64,000 nucleotides of DNA from Mycolicibacterium sp. BiH015 (lineage in GTDB: Bacteria > Actinomycetota > Actinomycetes > Mycobacteriales > Mycobacteriaceae), in the NCBI RefSeq assembly GCF_027706845.1, contig NZ_JAQGCZ010000003.1:496001-560000 (forward strand), in the 5' to 3' direction. The notes under the pieces were generated by a model. The model saw only the letters and a list, made by a program, of their open reading frames with translations, searched no databases and was not told the origin of the DNA. Positions 8,195 through 15,951 of the stretch are shown here, one piece after another. How positions within the stretch are numbered: the stretch's first letter is position 1; each line of letters opens with the position of its first letter. The position numbers and the translations under genes are program-made.

Positions 8195-9337
8195 TCAGGC
8201 ATCGGCGACCTCGATCCGGTCTCCCCCGGCTCGCTTCGCCAAGTACATCGCGTAATCGGCGTCCTCGAGGAGACGTTCGGTGAGCCGGATGGAGTCGACC
8301 GAGGCACGCGGTGGCAGGGTGACCGTCGCGACCCCGAAACTGGCGGTGAACTCGGACGGCTCGGCGCGAAGCGCGCCGCGCAGACCTTCGGCTACCCGCA
8401 CGGCGCCATCGGTGTCGCAGACGGCGACGATCGCGAATTCCTCACCGCCGATCCGCGCGATCACGGCGCCGTCGGGACTGACTGTTCGCAGTGTTTCGGC
8501 GAGATCGACCAGCACCCCGTCGCCGGCGGCATGGCCCTTGGTGTCGTTGATCCTCTTGAAATCGTCGATGTCGATCATGGTCGCGCAGACCTTGCCCGGA
8601 CTGTCCGCAGGCAGGGTGCTCACCAGTTGACGAACCGCTCGCGTCAAACCTCGCCGGTTCGCCAGCCCCGTCAGCGGGTCGATATCCGAGACGACAGCGG
8701 CCTCGCCGAGCAGGTCGACCAGTGTCCGGATCGTCATGGGCACCACGGTGACCGACGCGAGACGAAGGAGGCCGTCCGCCAGTCCACTTGCCGGGTGACC
8801 GGCCATTCCGACAGTGACCATGCCCATGATGTTGATCGCCGACGCCAGGGTCAACAAGGCCACCAATTGAGGCAGGGTCTGGACACATGCCACGTAGCCG
8901 GCGGTCACGGCGAAGGCCACGGTGCCTGCAACGGGCTGGCCCGCGAGCGTGTACGCGACACACCAGAACGCGATGGCGGCATTCAGGACGACGACGATGA
9001 ACGTCGACTGCCGACGTGTCGGCCAACCGACCAGCCACCAGCACCCGAACCCGATCGCGACCACGCCACAGACGATGGTCACGGTGCGAGTGGCTGTGTC
9101 AGGAACCCGTTCTGGGCTGAAAGCCAGGAGGATCGGCCAGGCTCCGATTGCCAGGCACGCGAGCGCGATCCCGTAACGGGTGAGGCGCCCGTAACCGTTG
9201 GCCTCGACGAGCTGAATCAACCAGTCATAGCGGCCAGGTTCGCGCCACGATCTCATCACCGCGGCGAACAAAGAAGGACGGCCCCCCACGAACATCCCCC
9301 TGTTCCGCCTCGACTGTGCGACTCCCCGCGATGCCAT
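8195..9337 (-). CDS. Membrane diguanylate cyclase (GGDEF)
   Basis: 380 residues from the ATG at 9337, which has GGAG upstream; GTG at 9352 or ATG at 9295 are alternatives. About six TM helices lie in residues 40-200. A GGDEF domain follows, with substrate motif DPLTGLANRRGL, metal-binding DIDDFKRINDTKGH and an intact active-site loop IARIGGEEFAIVA. It should therefore make cyclic di-GMP from two GTP. No RxxD inhibitory site is evident before the GGEEF. The gene is convergent with the zinc-ribbon gene, with a 3-base gap. Confidence 0.85.
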   Translation of the reverse strand: MASRGVAQSRRNRGMFVGGRPSLFAAVMRSWREPGRYDWLIQLVEANGYGRLTRYGIALACLAIGAWPILLAFSPERVPDTATRTVTIVCGVVAIGFGCWWLVGWPTRRQSTFIVVVLNAAIAFWCVAYTLAGQPVAGTVAFAVTAGYVACVQTLPQLVALLTLASAINIMGMVTVGMAGHPASGLADGLLRLASVTVVPMTIRTLVDLLGEAAVVSDIDPLTGLANRRGLTRAVRQLVSTLPADSPGKVCATMIDIDDFKRINDTKGHAAGDGVLVDLAETLRTVSPDGAVIARIGGEEFAIVAVCDTDGAVRVAEGLRGALRAEPSEFTASFGVATVTLPPRASVDSIRLTERLLEDADYAMYLAKRAGGDRIEVADA

Positions 9338-9560
9338 TGGAGCACGCTCCACGGGCCGCGTTCGGCATTAATTCGGTATCCGGCTACCCGGTGTGACGCG
9401 AGGTTGCGCTATCGGGGTCAATTTCTCGACGAAACGAAAGACGACGTTTCGGCTACCGCCCGCCAGACGATCTGGCAGAGGTGACGAAGCCGTCTCGGTC
9501 GGGTGGCGATGTGGTGTCACGGAGTTTCTGGCCCGTCGGCTTGCTGCCATCATCGGACGA

Positions 9561-10265
9561 GTGGCACAGCAGACCGTAGAGAACACCGACAGCAGACTGG
9601 CGGCTAGCCTCGCCGCACTGGCTTCGGCGGGTGCCTCTGTCATTCATTTCGCGGTGGTCCCCGCCCACTGGCAGGAGTGGGTGCCCGCAGGGGTGTTCTT
9701 TCTGGCGATTGCGCTGTTCCAGTTGACGTGGTCGCTGATCGTTCTGGTCCGCACGACGGTTGGCGTGCTTACCGCTGGAATTCTGCTCAACGCCGGCGCC
9801 ATTGCGCTGTGGGCGCTGTCCCGCACAGCGGGGGCGCCGATGGGTCCCCACGCCGGGCAGGTCGAGCTGATAGCCGCGGCGGACCTCTGTGCACTGCTGC
9901 TTCAGATCTACGTGGTGATGGGCGCCGGCTGGGTGTGGTACCGCGGTCTGCGTGGCGGATCAGTGCCGGCATTCGCCAACGCGCTGGTCCTTCTGGTCGC
10001 AGTGGGCGTCGTCACGCTCGCGTCTGCCGTCGGAGCCGCCTCCGGCCTCCGGCACGGCGACCACGGACACGGCGGCCATGGTGTGGGCGGCAACGCCGAT
10101 GGCCATCACAGCCACGATCCCGAGCCTGTCCTTGATCCACCTGATGTACACCCGGTCCCGGCTTCAGTGCCTGTGCCTGTCGGGGCGCCTGCAGGAGCCG
10201 CGCCGAAGCCCGTCAGCGAGCCGCTACCCCTTACCGGGCACGGAGACCACGACCACGCACACTGA
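9561..10265 (+). CDS. Multi-TM membrane protein with His-rich C-terminal tail
   Basis: Five or six TM helices (ASLAALASAGASVIHFAVVP, the helix after WVPAGVFFLAIALFQLTWSL, and others to residue 160). A tail rich in His and Asp follows (HGDHGHGGHGVGGNADGHHS, then HGDHDHAH at the end), suited to binding Zn, Ni or Cu. The GTG at 9561 is chosen because the helix pattern begins soon after. The frame is open back to GTG 9393, which would add 56 Arg-rich residues. The function is unknown. Its 3' end overlaps the convergent phosphatase gene by 35 bases. Confidence 0.65.
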   Translation: MAQQTVENTDSRLAASLAALASAGASVIHFAVVPAHWQEWVPAGVFFLAIALFQLTWSLIVLVRTTVGVLTAGILLNAGAIALWALSRTAGAPMGPHAGQVELIAAADLCALLLQIYVVMGAGWVWYRGLRGGSVPAFANALVLLVAVGVVTLASAVGAASGLRHGDHGHGGHGVGGNADGHHSHDPEPVLDPPDVHPVPASVPVPVGAPAGAAPKPVSEPLPLTGHGDHDHAH

Positions 10266-10701
10266 CGTCCCCTGGATGACTTCGATCTTCGGTCAGGCGC
10301 CGAAATAGGTCGTTCACTCTTATGGCGATATCGTCGCGGACGAGGCGCATGCGCTCAAGGCCCTCGATGCCACGCTCGGAGGGTTCGTCAGTTTCCCAAG
10401 TTTCGAAAGTCGTGCCGTCGACGGGTGCTACCTGGGCCTCGCGGCCGAGTGTGATGACGTAGTCCACCTCCCGAACACGTTGCGCCTCCAGGGGTTTGGG
10501 CTTTTCGACCGAGATGTCGACGCCGACTTCCAGGAGACTTTCCACCGAGAGGGCGTTGACGCTGCTGCCGGGCCTGGTGCCCGCCGAATAGATGTCAACG
10601 GTGTCGCCGGAGAGCTTGCGCATCAGGGCTGCGGCCATCTGCGACTTGCCGCTGTTCCTGACGCAAACGAACAGCACTGACGGTTTGGGCTTTTTGCTCA
10701 T
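10231..10701 (-). CDS. Low-molecular-weight phosphatase / arsenate reductase-like protein
   Basis: 156 residues with the LMW-PTP fold: a P-loop-like VCVRNSGKSQ after the first strand, and the conserved DYVITLGREA region. The P-loop reads Cys-Val-Arg-Asn-Ser-Gly-Lys-Ser, i.e. Lys replaces the usual Arg of CX5R, as in an actinobacterial subfamily found in ars operons. It is the last gene of the leftward arsR-acr3-arsC cluster, directly after arsC. Probable role: arsenate reduction or an accessory thiol-linked step. Less certain than for the upstream arsC. Confidence 0.75.
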   Translation of the reverse strand: MSKKPKPSVLFVCVRNSGKSQMAAALMRKLSGDTVDIYSAGTRPGSSVNALSVESLLEVGVDISVEKPKPLEAQRVREVDYVITLGREAQVAPVDGTTFETWETDEPSERGIEGLERMRLVRDDIAIRVNDLFRRLTEDRSHPGDVSVRGRGLRAR

Positions 10702-11388
10702 TCAACTCTTCAGCTCCCGGCGGACGTCGACGCCGAGCTCGTGGAGGAGTCGGCGGACCCGTTCCTCGATGTCGTCGCGAATCGGCCGTATGGCGTCGAG
10801 GGATTGCCCAGCGGGATCGGGCAGTTCCCAATTCTCATAGCGCTTTCCGGGAAAGATCGGGCAAGCATCGCCACACCCCATGGTGATCACGACGTCGGCA
10901 GCCTGGACGATCTCGTCGGTCCACGGTTTGGGAAACTCGCCGGCTATGTCGATACCGACCTCGGCCATTGCTGCGACGGCCGAGGGGTTGATCTGATCAC
11001 CGGGCTCCGAGCCACCGGACCATGCGACCGCGTCGTCACCCGCGAAATGGGTGAAGTAGCCGAGCGCCATTTGCGAGCGGCCGGCATTGTGGGTGCACAG
11101 GAACAGCACAGTGGGCTTGCCGTCGGCGACCTTGCCCTCGACGCGGGCCAACGCGATGAGGCGTTGACGGGCGAACCGTTCTGCCAGCAGCGGCAGGAAG
11201 TTGGGAACCGAAGCGCGACCGGCGAACTGGTCGTAGGACGAATGTAGAAAGCGTTCGATGGTCTCCACCCCGAAGGTGTCACCGAACGTACGTTGCAGAC
11301 GTGCCGCGCCGGTCAGCAGCGCGTGCTGCTGATCGATGGACAGGTCGGCGCGGATGTGCCGCTTGAACGCTACGGGGCTCTCGGTCAT
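10702..11388 (-). CDS. arsC: Arsenate-mycothiol transferase ArsC with N-terminal helical domain
   Basis: 228 residues. Residues 1-85 are a three-helix dimerisation domain (FGDTFGVETIERFLHSSYDQ). Residues 90-228 are an LMW-PTP-type ArsC with the full P-loop LFLCTHNAGRSQMA (CX5R) and late Asp in ELPDPAG. Such enzymes conjugate arsenate to mycothiol before reduction by mycoredoxin. It is followed without a gap by the second phosphatase-fold gene, and preceded by acr3, whose stop lies 3 bases away. Confidence 0.88.
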   Translation of the reverse strand: MTESPVAFKRHIRADLSIDQQHALLTGAARLQRTFGDTFGVETIERFLHSSYDQFAGRASVPNFLPLLAERFARQRLIALARVEGKVADGKPTVLFLCTHNAGRSQMALGYFTHFAGDDAVAWSGGSEPGDQINPSAVAAMAEVGIDIAGEFPKPWTDEIVQAADVVITMGCGDACPIFPGKRYENWELPDPAGQSLDAIRPIRDDIEERVRRLLHELGVDVRRELKS

Positions 11389-11391
11389 CAG

Positions 11392-12501
11392 CTACTCCTT
11401 TGGGGATTCCGGCGAGCTTGGGACGGTCTGAGGCATGTGCAGGCTGAACCTGCGTCGCAGCGCCAGCGATACGTAGACCAGCGCCACCAGCACCGGTACC
11501 TCGATCAGCGGACCGACCACGCCTGCCAGCGCCTGCCCCGAGGTTGCTCCGTAAGTGGCGATCGCGACGGCGATGGCGAGCTCGAAGTTGTTCCCCGCGG
11601 CGGTGAACGCCAAAGTGGTGGTGCGTTCATAGCCCAATCCGATCACCGCACCCAGCAGGTAACCTCCGCCCCACATGACGGCGAAGTAGACCAGCAGCGG
11701 CAGGGCGATGCGCACGACATCAAGCGGCCGGTTGGTGATCTGATCCCCCTGCAGCGCAAAGAGAATGACGATGGTGAACAGCAAGCCGTAAAGCGCCCAG
11801 GGCCCGACGACGGGCAGGAACTTCGATTCGTACCATCGTCTGCCCTTGGTCTTCTCACCGATGCGGCGCGACAGGTAACCGGCCAGCAGCGGGATCCCCA
11901 GGAAGATCAGGACCGACTTGGCGATCTGCCACGGCGAGGTGTCGATCGTCGTCTGCTCCAGGCCCAACCAACCCGGCAGCACCGAAAGGTAGAACCAGCC
12001 CAGGACCGCGAACATCAACACCTGAAACATCGAATTCAACGCGACCAGCACGGCGGCTGCTTCGCGGTCGCCACAGGCGAGGTCGTTCCAGATGATCACC
12101 ATGGCGATGCAGCGCGCCAGCCCGACGATGATCAGTCCGGTGCGGTACTCGGGGAGGTCGGGCAGCATCAGCCAGGCGAGTGCGAACATCAGCGCCGGGC
12201 CGAATATCCAGTTCAAAATCAACGAGGACAGCAGCAGTTTGCGATCGCCGGTCACGGTGCCGAGGCGGTCGTAGCGGACCTTGGCCAGGACGGGGTACAT
12301 CATGATCAGCAGGCCAAGTGCGATCGGCAATGAAATGCCGTCGATGGCAACACTTTCCAGAGCTGTGTTCAGACCCGGAATCCACCGGCCCAGCAGCAGG
12401 CCGGCGACCATGGCCAGGCCGATCCACAGCGGCAGCAAGCGATCGAGGGTAGACAGCTTGCCGACGACAGCCGGAGTCGCGGCGGTGGGGGTCTCGGTCA
12501 T
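11392..12501 (-). CDS. acr3: Acr3-type arsenite efflux carrier
   Basis: 369 residues from the ATG at 12501, which overlaps the arsR stop (ATGA). Ten hydrophobic helices are visible. Family hallmarks are PLWIGLAMVAGLLLGRWIPG near the N-terminus, the stretch around ARCIAMVIIWNDLACGDREA, and the stretch NNFELAIAVAIATYGATSGQ. It exports arsenite across the membrane. It is part of the operon arsR-acr3-arsC-arsC-like. Confidence 0.93.
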   Translation of the reverse strand: MTETPTAATPAVVGKLSTLDRLLPLWIGLAMVAGLLLGRWIPGLNTALESVAIDGISLPIALGLLIMMYPVLAKVRYDRLGTVTGDRKLLLSSLILNWIFGPALMFALAWLMLPDLPEYRTGLIIVGLARCIAMVIIWNDLACGDREAAAVLVALNSMFQVLMFAVLGWFYLSVLPGWLGLEQTTIDTSPWQIAKSVLIFLGIPLLAGYLSRRIGEKTKGRRWYESKFLPVVGPWALYGLLFTIVILFALQGDQITNRPLDVVRIALPLLVYFAVMWGGGYLLGAVIGLGYERTTTLAFTAAGNNFELAIAVAIATYGATSGQALAGVVGPLIEVPVLVALVYVSLALRRRFSLHMPQTVPSSPESPKE

Positions 12502-12872
12502 CCCGACGTCCCCACGGGCTGCCCGCCGACGCCGAGGACGCCGGCAAGGCTGACCAACGCTTCGGGCACGACGGCGTAGTAGACCCATGAGGCACGGCGC
12601 TCGGAGGTCAGCAGGCCGGCGTCGCGAAGGACCTTGAGGTGATGCGACACGGTCGGTTGGGACACTTCGAGCCCCGCCGACACGTCGCACACACAGGCCT
12701 CCCCGCCCGCATGGCTGGCAATCGCGCTGAACAGCTGCAGGCGCACCGGGTCGGCCAGCGCCTTGAACCGGACCGCCATCTCGCCGGATGCGGTCGCTGT
12801 GAGGGGCTCGCGCAGGAGGGCCCCGGGCGGACAGCACAGGTCGTCGGCGAACCGCTCACTTGACTTCGACAT
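12498..12872 (-). CDS. arsR: ArsR-type metalloregulator, operon repressor
   Basis: 124 residues, winged helix-turn-helix (LEVSQPTVSHHLKVLRDAGL). The CVCD motif at the start of the recognition helix (EACVCDVSAGLEVSQPT) is the classical arsenite/antimonite sensor site. A second Cys pair sits at residues 13-14. It opens the leftward ars operon with a 4-base overlap into acr3. An inverted repeat starts three bases in front of its ATG, as expected for autorepression. Confidence 0.9.
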   Translation of the reverse strand: MSKSSERFADDLCCPPGALLREPLTATASGEMAVRFKALADPVRLQLFSAIASHAGGEACVCDVSAGLEVSQPTVSHHLKVLRDAGLLTSERRASWVYYAVVPEALVSLAGVLGVGGQPVGTSG

Positions 12873-12875
12873 CCA

Positions 12876-12895
12876 TCGATATTGACAGTTATCGA
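12876..12895. promoter_or_regulatory. Operator of the arsR-acr3-arsC operon
   Basis: Inverted repeat TCGATA-N8-TATCGA (12876-12881 and 12890-12895), three bases upstream of the arsR start codon. Spacing and position fit an ArsR dimer site. Confidence 0.6.
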
Positions 12896-13014
12896 ATCAG
12901 CGCGCAAGCGAACAGTGAATGAATGGGCCCCTTCACCGGGGCGAACGCCGTGCGGCGGTGGACATTCTCCGCAGTTGCCCACCGCTGCAACGACTTCGGC
13001 CACCATGGGGCAAG

Positions 13015-13455
13015 CTAGGTGCCGCAGCACACCCCAGCAGCCTCGCCGCCGCTGCCTGCGATGAGATGCTGCGGGCTGGTGCCGAACGTCTCGGAATCAG
13101 CGAGGACGGTGTAGACCTCCCATTTCTCCCCTGCCGGTCCCGTCACCCACACCTTGTCCTGGGTGGCGAAGCAACAGGTGGTGCCCATTTCTTCGTCGGT
13201 GAACAGGCCCTCCCCGGTAAGCCGGGCAATCTCGGAGTGCACCTGGTCGCTGGAAGCCACCTCGACACCGAGATGGTTCAGCGTGCCGCCGTGGCCGGCG
13301 TTTTCGATCAACACCAATTTCAGGGGCGGTTCCGCTACGGCGAAGTTGGCGTAGCCCGGCTTGACCTTGGCCGGGGCTGTATCGAAGAGTTTGGAGTAGA
13401 ACGTGATCGCCTCGTCGAGGTTGTCGACGTTGAGGGCCAGTTGGATGCGAGACAT
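13015..13455 (-). CDS. CadI/ArsI-type glyoxalase-fold protein
   Basis: 146 residues from the ATG at 13455 (MSRIQLALNVDNLDEAITFY). Vicinal-oxygen-chelate fold. A vicinal Cys pair in EMGTTCCFATQDKVWVTGP and a second at the C-terminus (GVCCGT) match the CadI (cadmium-induced) / ArsI (organoarsenical C-As lyase) family; the paired Cys and downstream Glu (GEKWEVYTV) are the metal/arsenic site. It is divergent from the second arsR. In an arsenic cluster the ArsI reading is favoured, but cadmium cannot be excluded. Confidence 0.85.
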   Translation of the reverse strand: MSRIQLALNVDNLDEAITFYSKLFDTAPAKVKPGYANFAVAEPPLKLVLIENAGHGGTLNHLGVEVASSDQVHSEIARLTGEGLFTDEEMGTTCCFATQDKVWVTGPAGEKWEVYTVLADSETFGTSPQHLIAGSGGEAAGVCCGT

Positions 13456-13480
13456 GATACAACCTCCACGGTAGTAATGC

Positions 13481-13535
13481 GACATATATCGAAGTAACGC
13501 GCTCCGTTGAGCATGCCACCTTTTTGATATATGTC
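13481..13535. promoter_or_regulatory. Paired ArsR operators between arsI/cadI and the second arsR
   Basis: GACATATATC (13481-13490) and its exact reverse complement GATATATGTC (13526-13535). The second copy sits inside the near-palindrome TTGATATATGTCAA. They lie 22-57 bases from the two divergent starts and differ from the operator at 12876. Confidence 0.6.
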
Positions 13536-13557
13536 AAGACTGTGGCAGAATGCGTCT

Positions 13558-13917
13558 ATGCCGAAAGCACTGCCGGTCATCGACATGTCCCAGCCTGTCT
13601 GCTGCGAACCTGTCGCAGCGGGGCCGGTCGACGACGATGTCGCGTTACAGATCGCGATGCGGCTCAAGGCGATCGCCGACCCCGTGCGTATCAAACTCGT
13701 GTCCCTGCTGTTCGGAAGCTCCGACGGGGAAGAGACCAGCAGCGCCCTGGCGGCAGCGCTGGGAATCAGCGAATCAACCGTCAGCCACCATCTGGGCCAA
13801 CTTCGCAACGCCGGCATCGTCTCGTCGGAGCGCCGAGGAATGAACGTATTTCACAGGGTTCGACGCGAGGCGTTGCAGGCCTTGTGCATCGTGCTTGATC
13901 CCAGCTGTTGCACGTAA
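13558..13917 (+). CDS. Second ArsR-type regulator (CgArsR-like)
   Basis: 119 residues from the ATG at 13558. The winged helix is SALAAALGISESTVSHHLGQ. It lacks the CVCD helix motif of the other ArsR. Instead Cys15-Cys16 (QPVCCEP) match the N-terminal pair of the Corynebacterium CgArsR type. The third ligand of that type (Cys55) is Ser here, but a C-terminal DPSCCT pair could replace it. It probably controls itself and the divergent arsI/cadI gene through the GATATATGTC repeats. Confidence 0.85.
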   Translation: MPKALPVIDMSQPVCCEPVAAGPVDDDVALQIAMRLKAIADPVRIKLVSLLFGSSDGEETSSALAAALGISESTVSHHLGQLRNAGIVSSERRGMNVFHRVRREALQALCIVLDPSCCT

Positions 13918-13923
13918 CGCATG

Positions 13924-13983
13924 ATTGTTGCGCGCAGCTCGATGGCCCTGTGTGAGCTATGAAAGAGCACCCAGCGCAACAAT
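13924..13983 (+). terminator. Long stem structure after the second arsR
   Basis: Outer arms ATTGTTGCGC (13924-13933) and GCGCAACAAT (13974-13983), perfect over 10 bases, with inner arms AGCTC/GAGCT, followed by TTTTCG. It starts seven bases after the arsR stop codon. A terminator or a structured 3' end. Confidence 0.5.
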
Positions 13984-14496
13984 TTTCGTAGACATTCGTG
14001 ACAATCAGACGACAGCGCCGGGCATCCGCCGGCTCCGGATCCGACGGTGCACTGACGGCCGCCTCTCGCGCTCGGCCCCTGGTCATACGGACCAGCGGAT
14101 CTGCCACCACCCAGCTGCTTGAGTGTGGCTCTCTGACAGTAGTAGACGTACGCGAAAATAGATACCGCCAAATTCTTACGTGATCCGGGATCCAGGAAAC
14201 GGGCTAATTCTCCTGTGTCCCTGGTGATCACACTCATTCACCTTTCCTAGGGAAACATGACCTTCGGCCCTAGGCGGTGGTACCCCCGAGTCTTAAGGTC
14301 GCCCTTGGGGCGGTCGATGACCACAAAGCTGTCCGGTGTCGAAACGCGCACAGCCTCAATGAGTCTCAATGCCTGCTGCTACGTCGCCACCGATGCGTCA
14401 GTAGAGCCGGCGGTGACGTGACAGACCGCCAACACACGGATCAGCGCAGAGCTTCCCCGCCATCGGTCGATGAGGGGCGACAGTGGATGTGCTGAG
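13984..14496. other. Gene-free stretch before the tgs gene
   Basis: About 510 bases without a convincing coding frame on either strand. Two degenerate DosR-like elements are visible: GACCTTCGGCCCTAGG near 14258 and CGAGTCTTAAGGTCGCCC near 14287. No RNA gene or mobile-element end was recognised. It may be the remains of a lost DosR-controlled gene. Confidence 0.4.
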
Positions 14497-14514
14497 TAGG
14501 GCCGCTGGTCCTTA
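14497..14514. promoter_or_regulatory. DosR-like box 1 upstream of tgs
   Basis: TAGGGCCGCTGGTCCTTA, close to the DosR half-site pattern GGGnC-N-GTCCC. 58 bases before the tgs start codon. Confidence 0.55.
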
Positions 14515-14519
14515 CCGGC

Positions 14520-14537
14520 GAAGGACCTCGGACTCTG
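14520..14537. promoter_or_regulatory. DosR-like box 2 upstream of tgs
   Basis: GAAGGACCTCGGACTCTG, six bases after box 1. Tandem boxes are common at strong DosR promoters. Confidence 0.45.
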
Positions 14538-14571
14538 CACAGAAGCGTTCGCGCAGCAGATAGTTCACGGT

Positions 14572-15951
14572 GTGGCACGTTTGAGTACCCTCGACGCCGG
14601 ATTCCTGTACGCAGAAGACGCAGACCGGCACATCAGCCTGGCCGTCGGAGGGGTTTCTGTCTTAGAGGGTCCGGCGCCCGATTACGAGGAAATCGTCGCG
14701 GCCATCGGTCGACGGGTCCTGGCGATCCCCCGTTTGCGGCAGGTGGTTCGCAGACAGCCGTTCGATCTGTCCCCACCGCAATGGGTTGACGATCCCGCAT
14801 TGGACCTGGCTCATCACATTCGCCGTGCCGCCCTTCCCCACCCCGGCGACGACGAGGCCCTGTTTCGATTCACCGCGGAAGCGATGGAGCCCAGACTCGA
14901 CAGGGAACGGCCGCTGTGGCAGTGCTGGATCATCGAAGGACTCGCCAACGATCGTTGGGCGATTCTGATGAAGGTGCACCACTGCGTCGCCGACGGCATC
15001 GCCACCATGCTGATGATGACCGGACTCAGCGACGCAGGCGACAAGGAGACCTATGTCGGCGCCATTCGCGCCGCACACGAAAAGGCACGTCCCGGCTTTT
15101 CTCTTCCGATGCCGACACTGAATCCTCTGCAGTGGGCCCGCTCTGCGGCCACCGCCGTTTCGGCTGTCACGACCACCATCGGCGGCACGGTCGAAATCCT
15201 CAGCAGCTTGCTCCGGGCAGGGGCGACCTCGTCGCTGAACGGCCCGGTTACCTCGATGCGCCGCTACAGCGCCGTGCACGTACCTCTGGCCGACGTCGCG
15301 TCGATCTGCCAGGCCTTCGACGTGACCATCAATGATGTTGCGCTGTCGGCCATTACAGACAGCTTCCGCTCGGCGCTGGAACGACGCGGTGAACATCCTG
15401 AGCGGGATTCGTTGCGCACCCTGGTGCCGGTGTCGGTACGGGGCAACGATGCGCTGGACCGCCTCGACAACCGAGTATCGGTGATGCTCCCGTATCTGCC
15501 GGTCGACGAACCAGACCGAGTTGAGCAGCTGAAGGCTGTGCATCAACGCCTCAACCAGGTCAAAGCCGGAGGGCAACGGCAGGCCGCAAGTGCCGCAATG
15601 GCCGCGACCGAACTTCTGCCGTTCGCGATGGCTGCCCGTTTGATCCGTACAGTGACAGCGTTGCCTCAGCGAGGCGTGGTCACCTTGGCGACCAACGTGC
15701 CCGGGCCACAGCGACATCTGAAGATGATGGGCTGCGACGTCGTGCACATGCTTCCTGTTCCGCCGGTGGCGCTCAGGCTTCGAGTCGCCGTTGCGATCTT
15801 GAGCTACGGACAGGACTTGATCTTTGGGATCACAACCGATTTCGACGCGTTCCCTGACGTCGACGAAGTCGCGCGAGGAATCGCAGACGCGGTGGTCGGC
15901 CTCGCCGCCGCCGCTCGAAGACCGTATGGTCCGCTCAAGGTCGGCGGATGA
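14572..15951 (+). CDS. WS/DGAT triacylglycerol synthase
   Basis: 459 residues. Makes triacylglycerol (and possibly wax ester) from acyl-CoA and diacylglycerol, the storage lipid of dormant mycobacteria. The catalytic motif HHCVADG (MKVHHCVADGIAT) lies near residue 145; the PLW box (RERPLWQCWIIEGL) precedes it, and the C-terminal NVPGPQRHLKMMGCDV is intact. GTG at 14572 is used; MARLSTLDAGFLYAED is a typical family N-terminus. Two DosR-like boxes lie upstream, so hypoxia/NO induction is likely. The stop overlaps the start of the mgtE-like gene (ATGA). Confidence 0.92.
   Translation: MARLSTLDAGFLYAEDADRHISLAVGGVSVLEGPAPDYEEIVAAIGRRVLAIPRLRQVVRRQPFDLSPPQWVDDPALDLAHHIRRAALPHPGDDEALFRFTAEAMEPRLDRERPLWQCWIIEGLANDRWAILMKVHHCVADGIATMLMMTGLSDAGDKETYVGAIRAAHEKARPGFSLPMPTLNPLQWARSAATAVSAVTTTIGGTVEILSSLLRAGATSSLNGPVTSMRRYSAVHVPLADVASICQAFDVTINDVALSAITDSFRSALERRGEHPERDSLRTLVPVSVRGNDALDRLDNRVSVMLPYLPVDEPDRVEQLKAVHQRLNQVKAGGQRQAASAAMAATELLPFAMAARLIRTVTALPQRGVVTLATNVPGPQRHLKMMGCDVVHMLPVPPVALRLRVAVAILSYGQDLIFGITTDFDAFPDVDEVARGIADAVVGLAAAARRPYGPLKVGG

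Noticed and set aside
13851..14237. 128-codon minus-strand open frame in the gap after arsR
   Set aside because: No ribosome site, no recognisable fold, and it runs into the arsR coding region; treated as non-coding.
14277..14495. 72-codon plus-strand frame before tgs
   Set aside because: Sequence looks random and it overlaps putative regulatory elements; no support as a gene.
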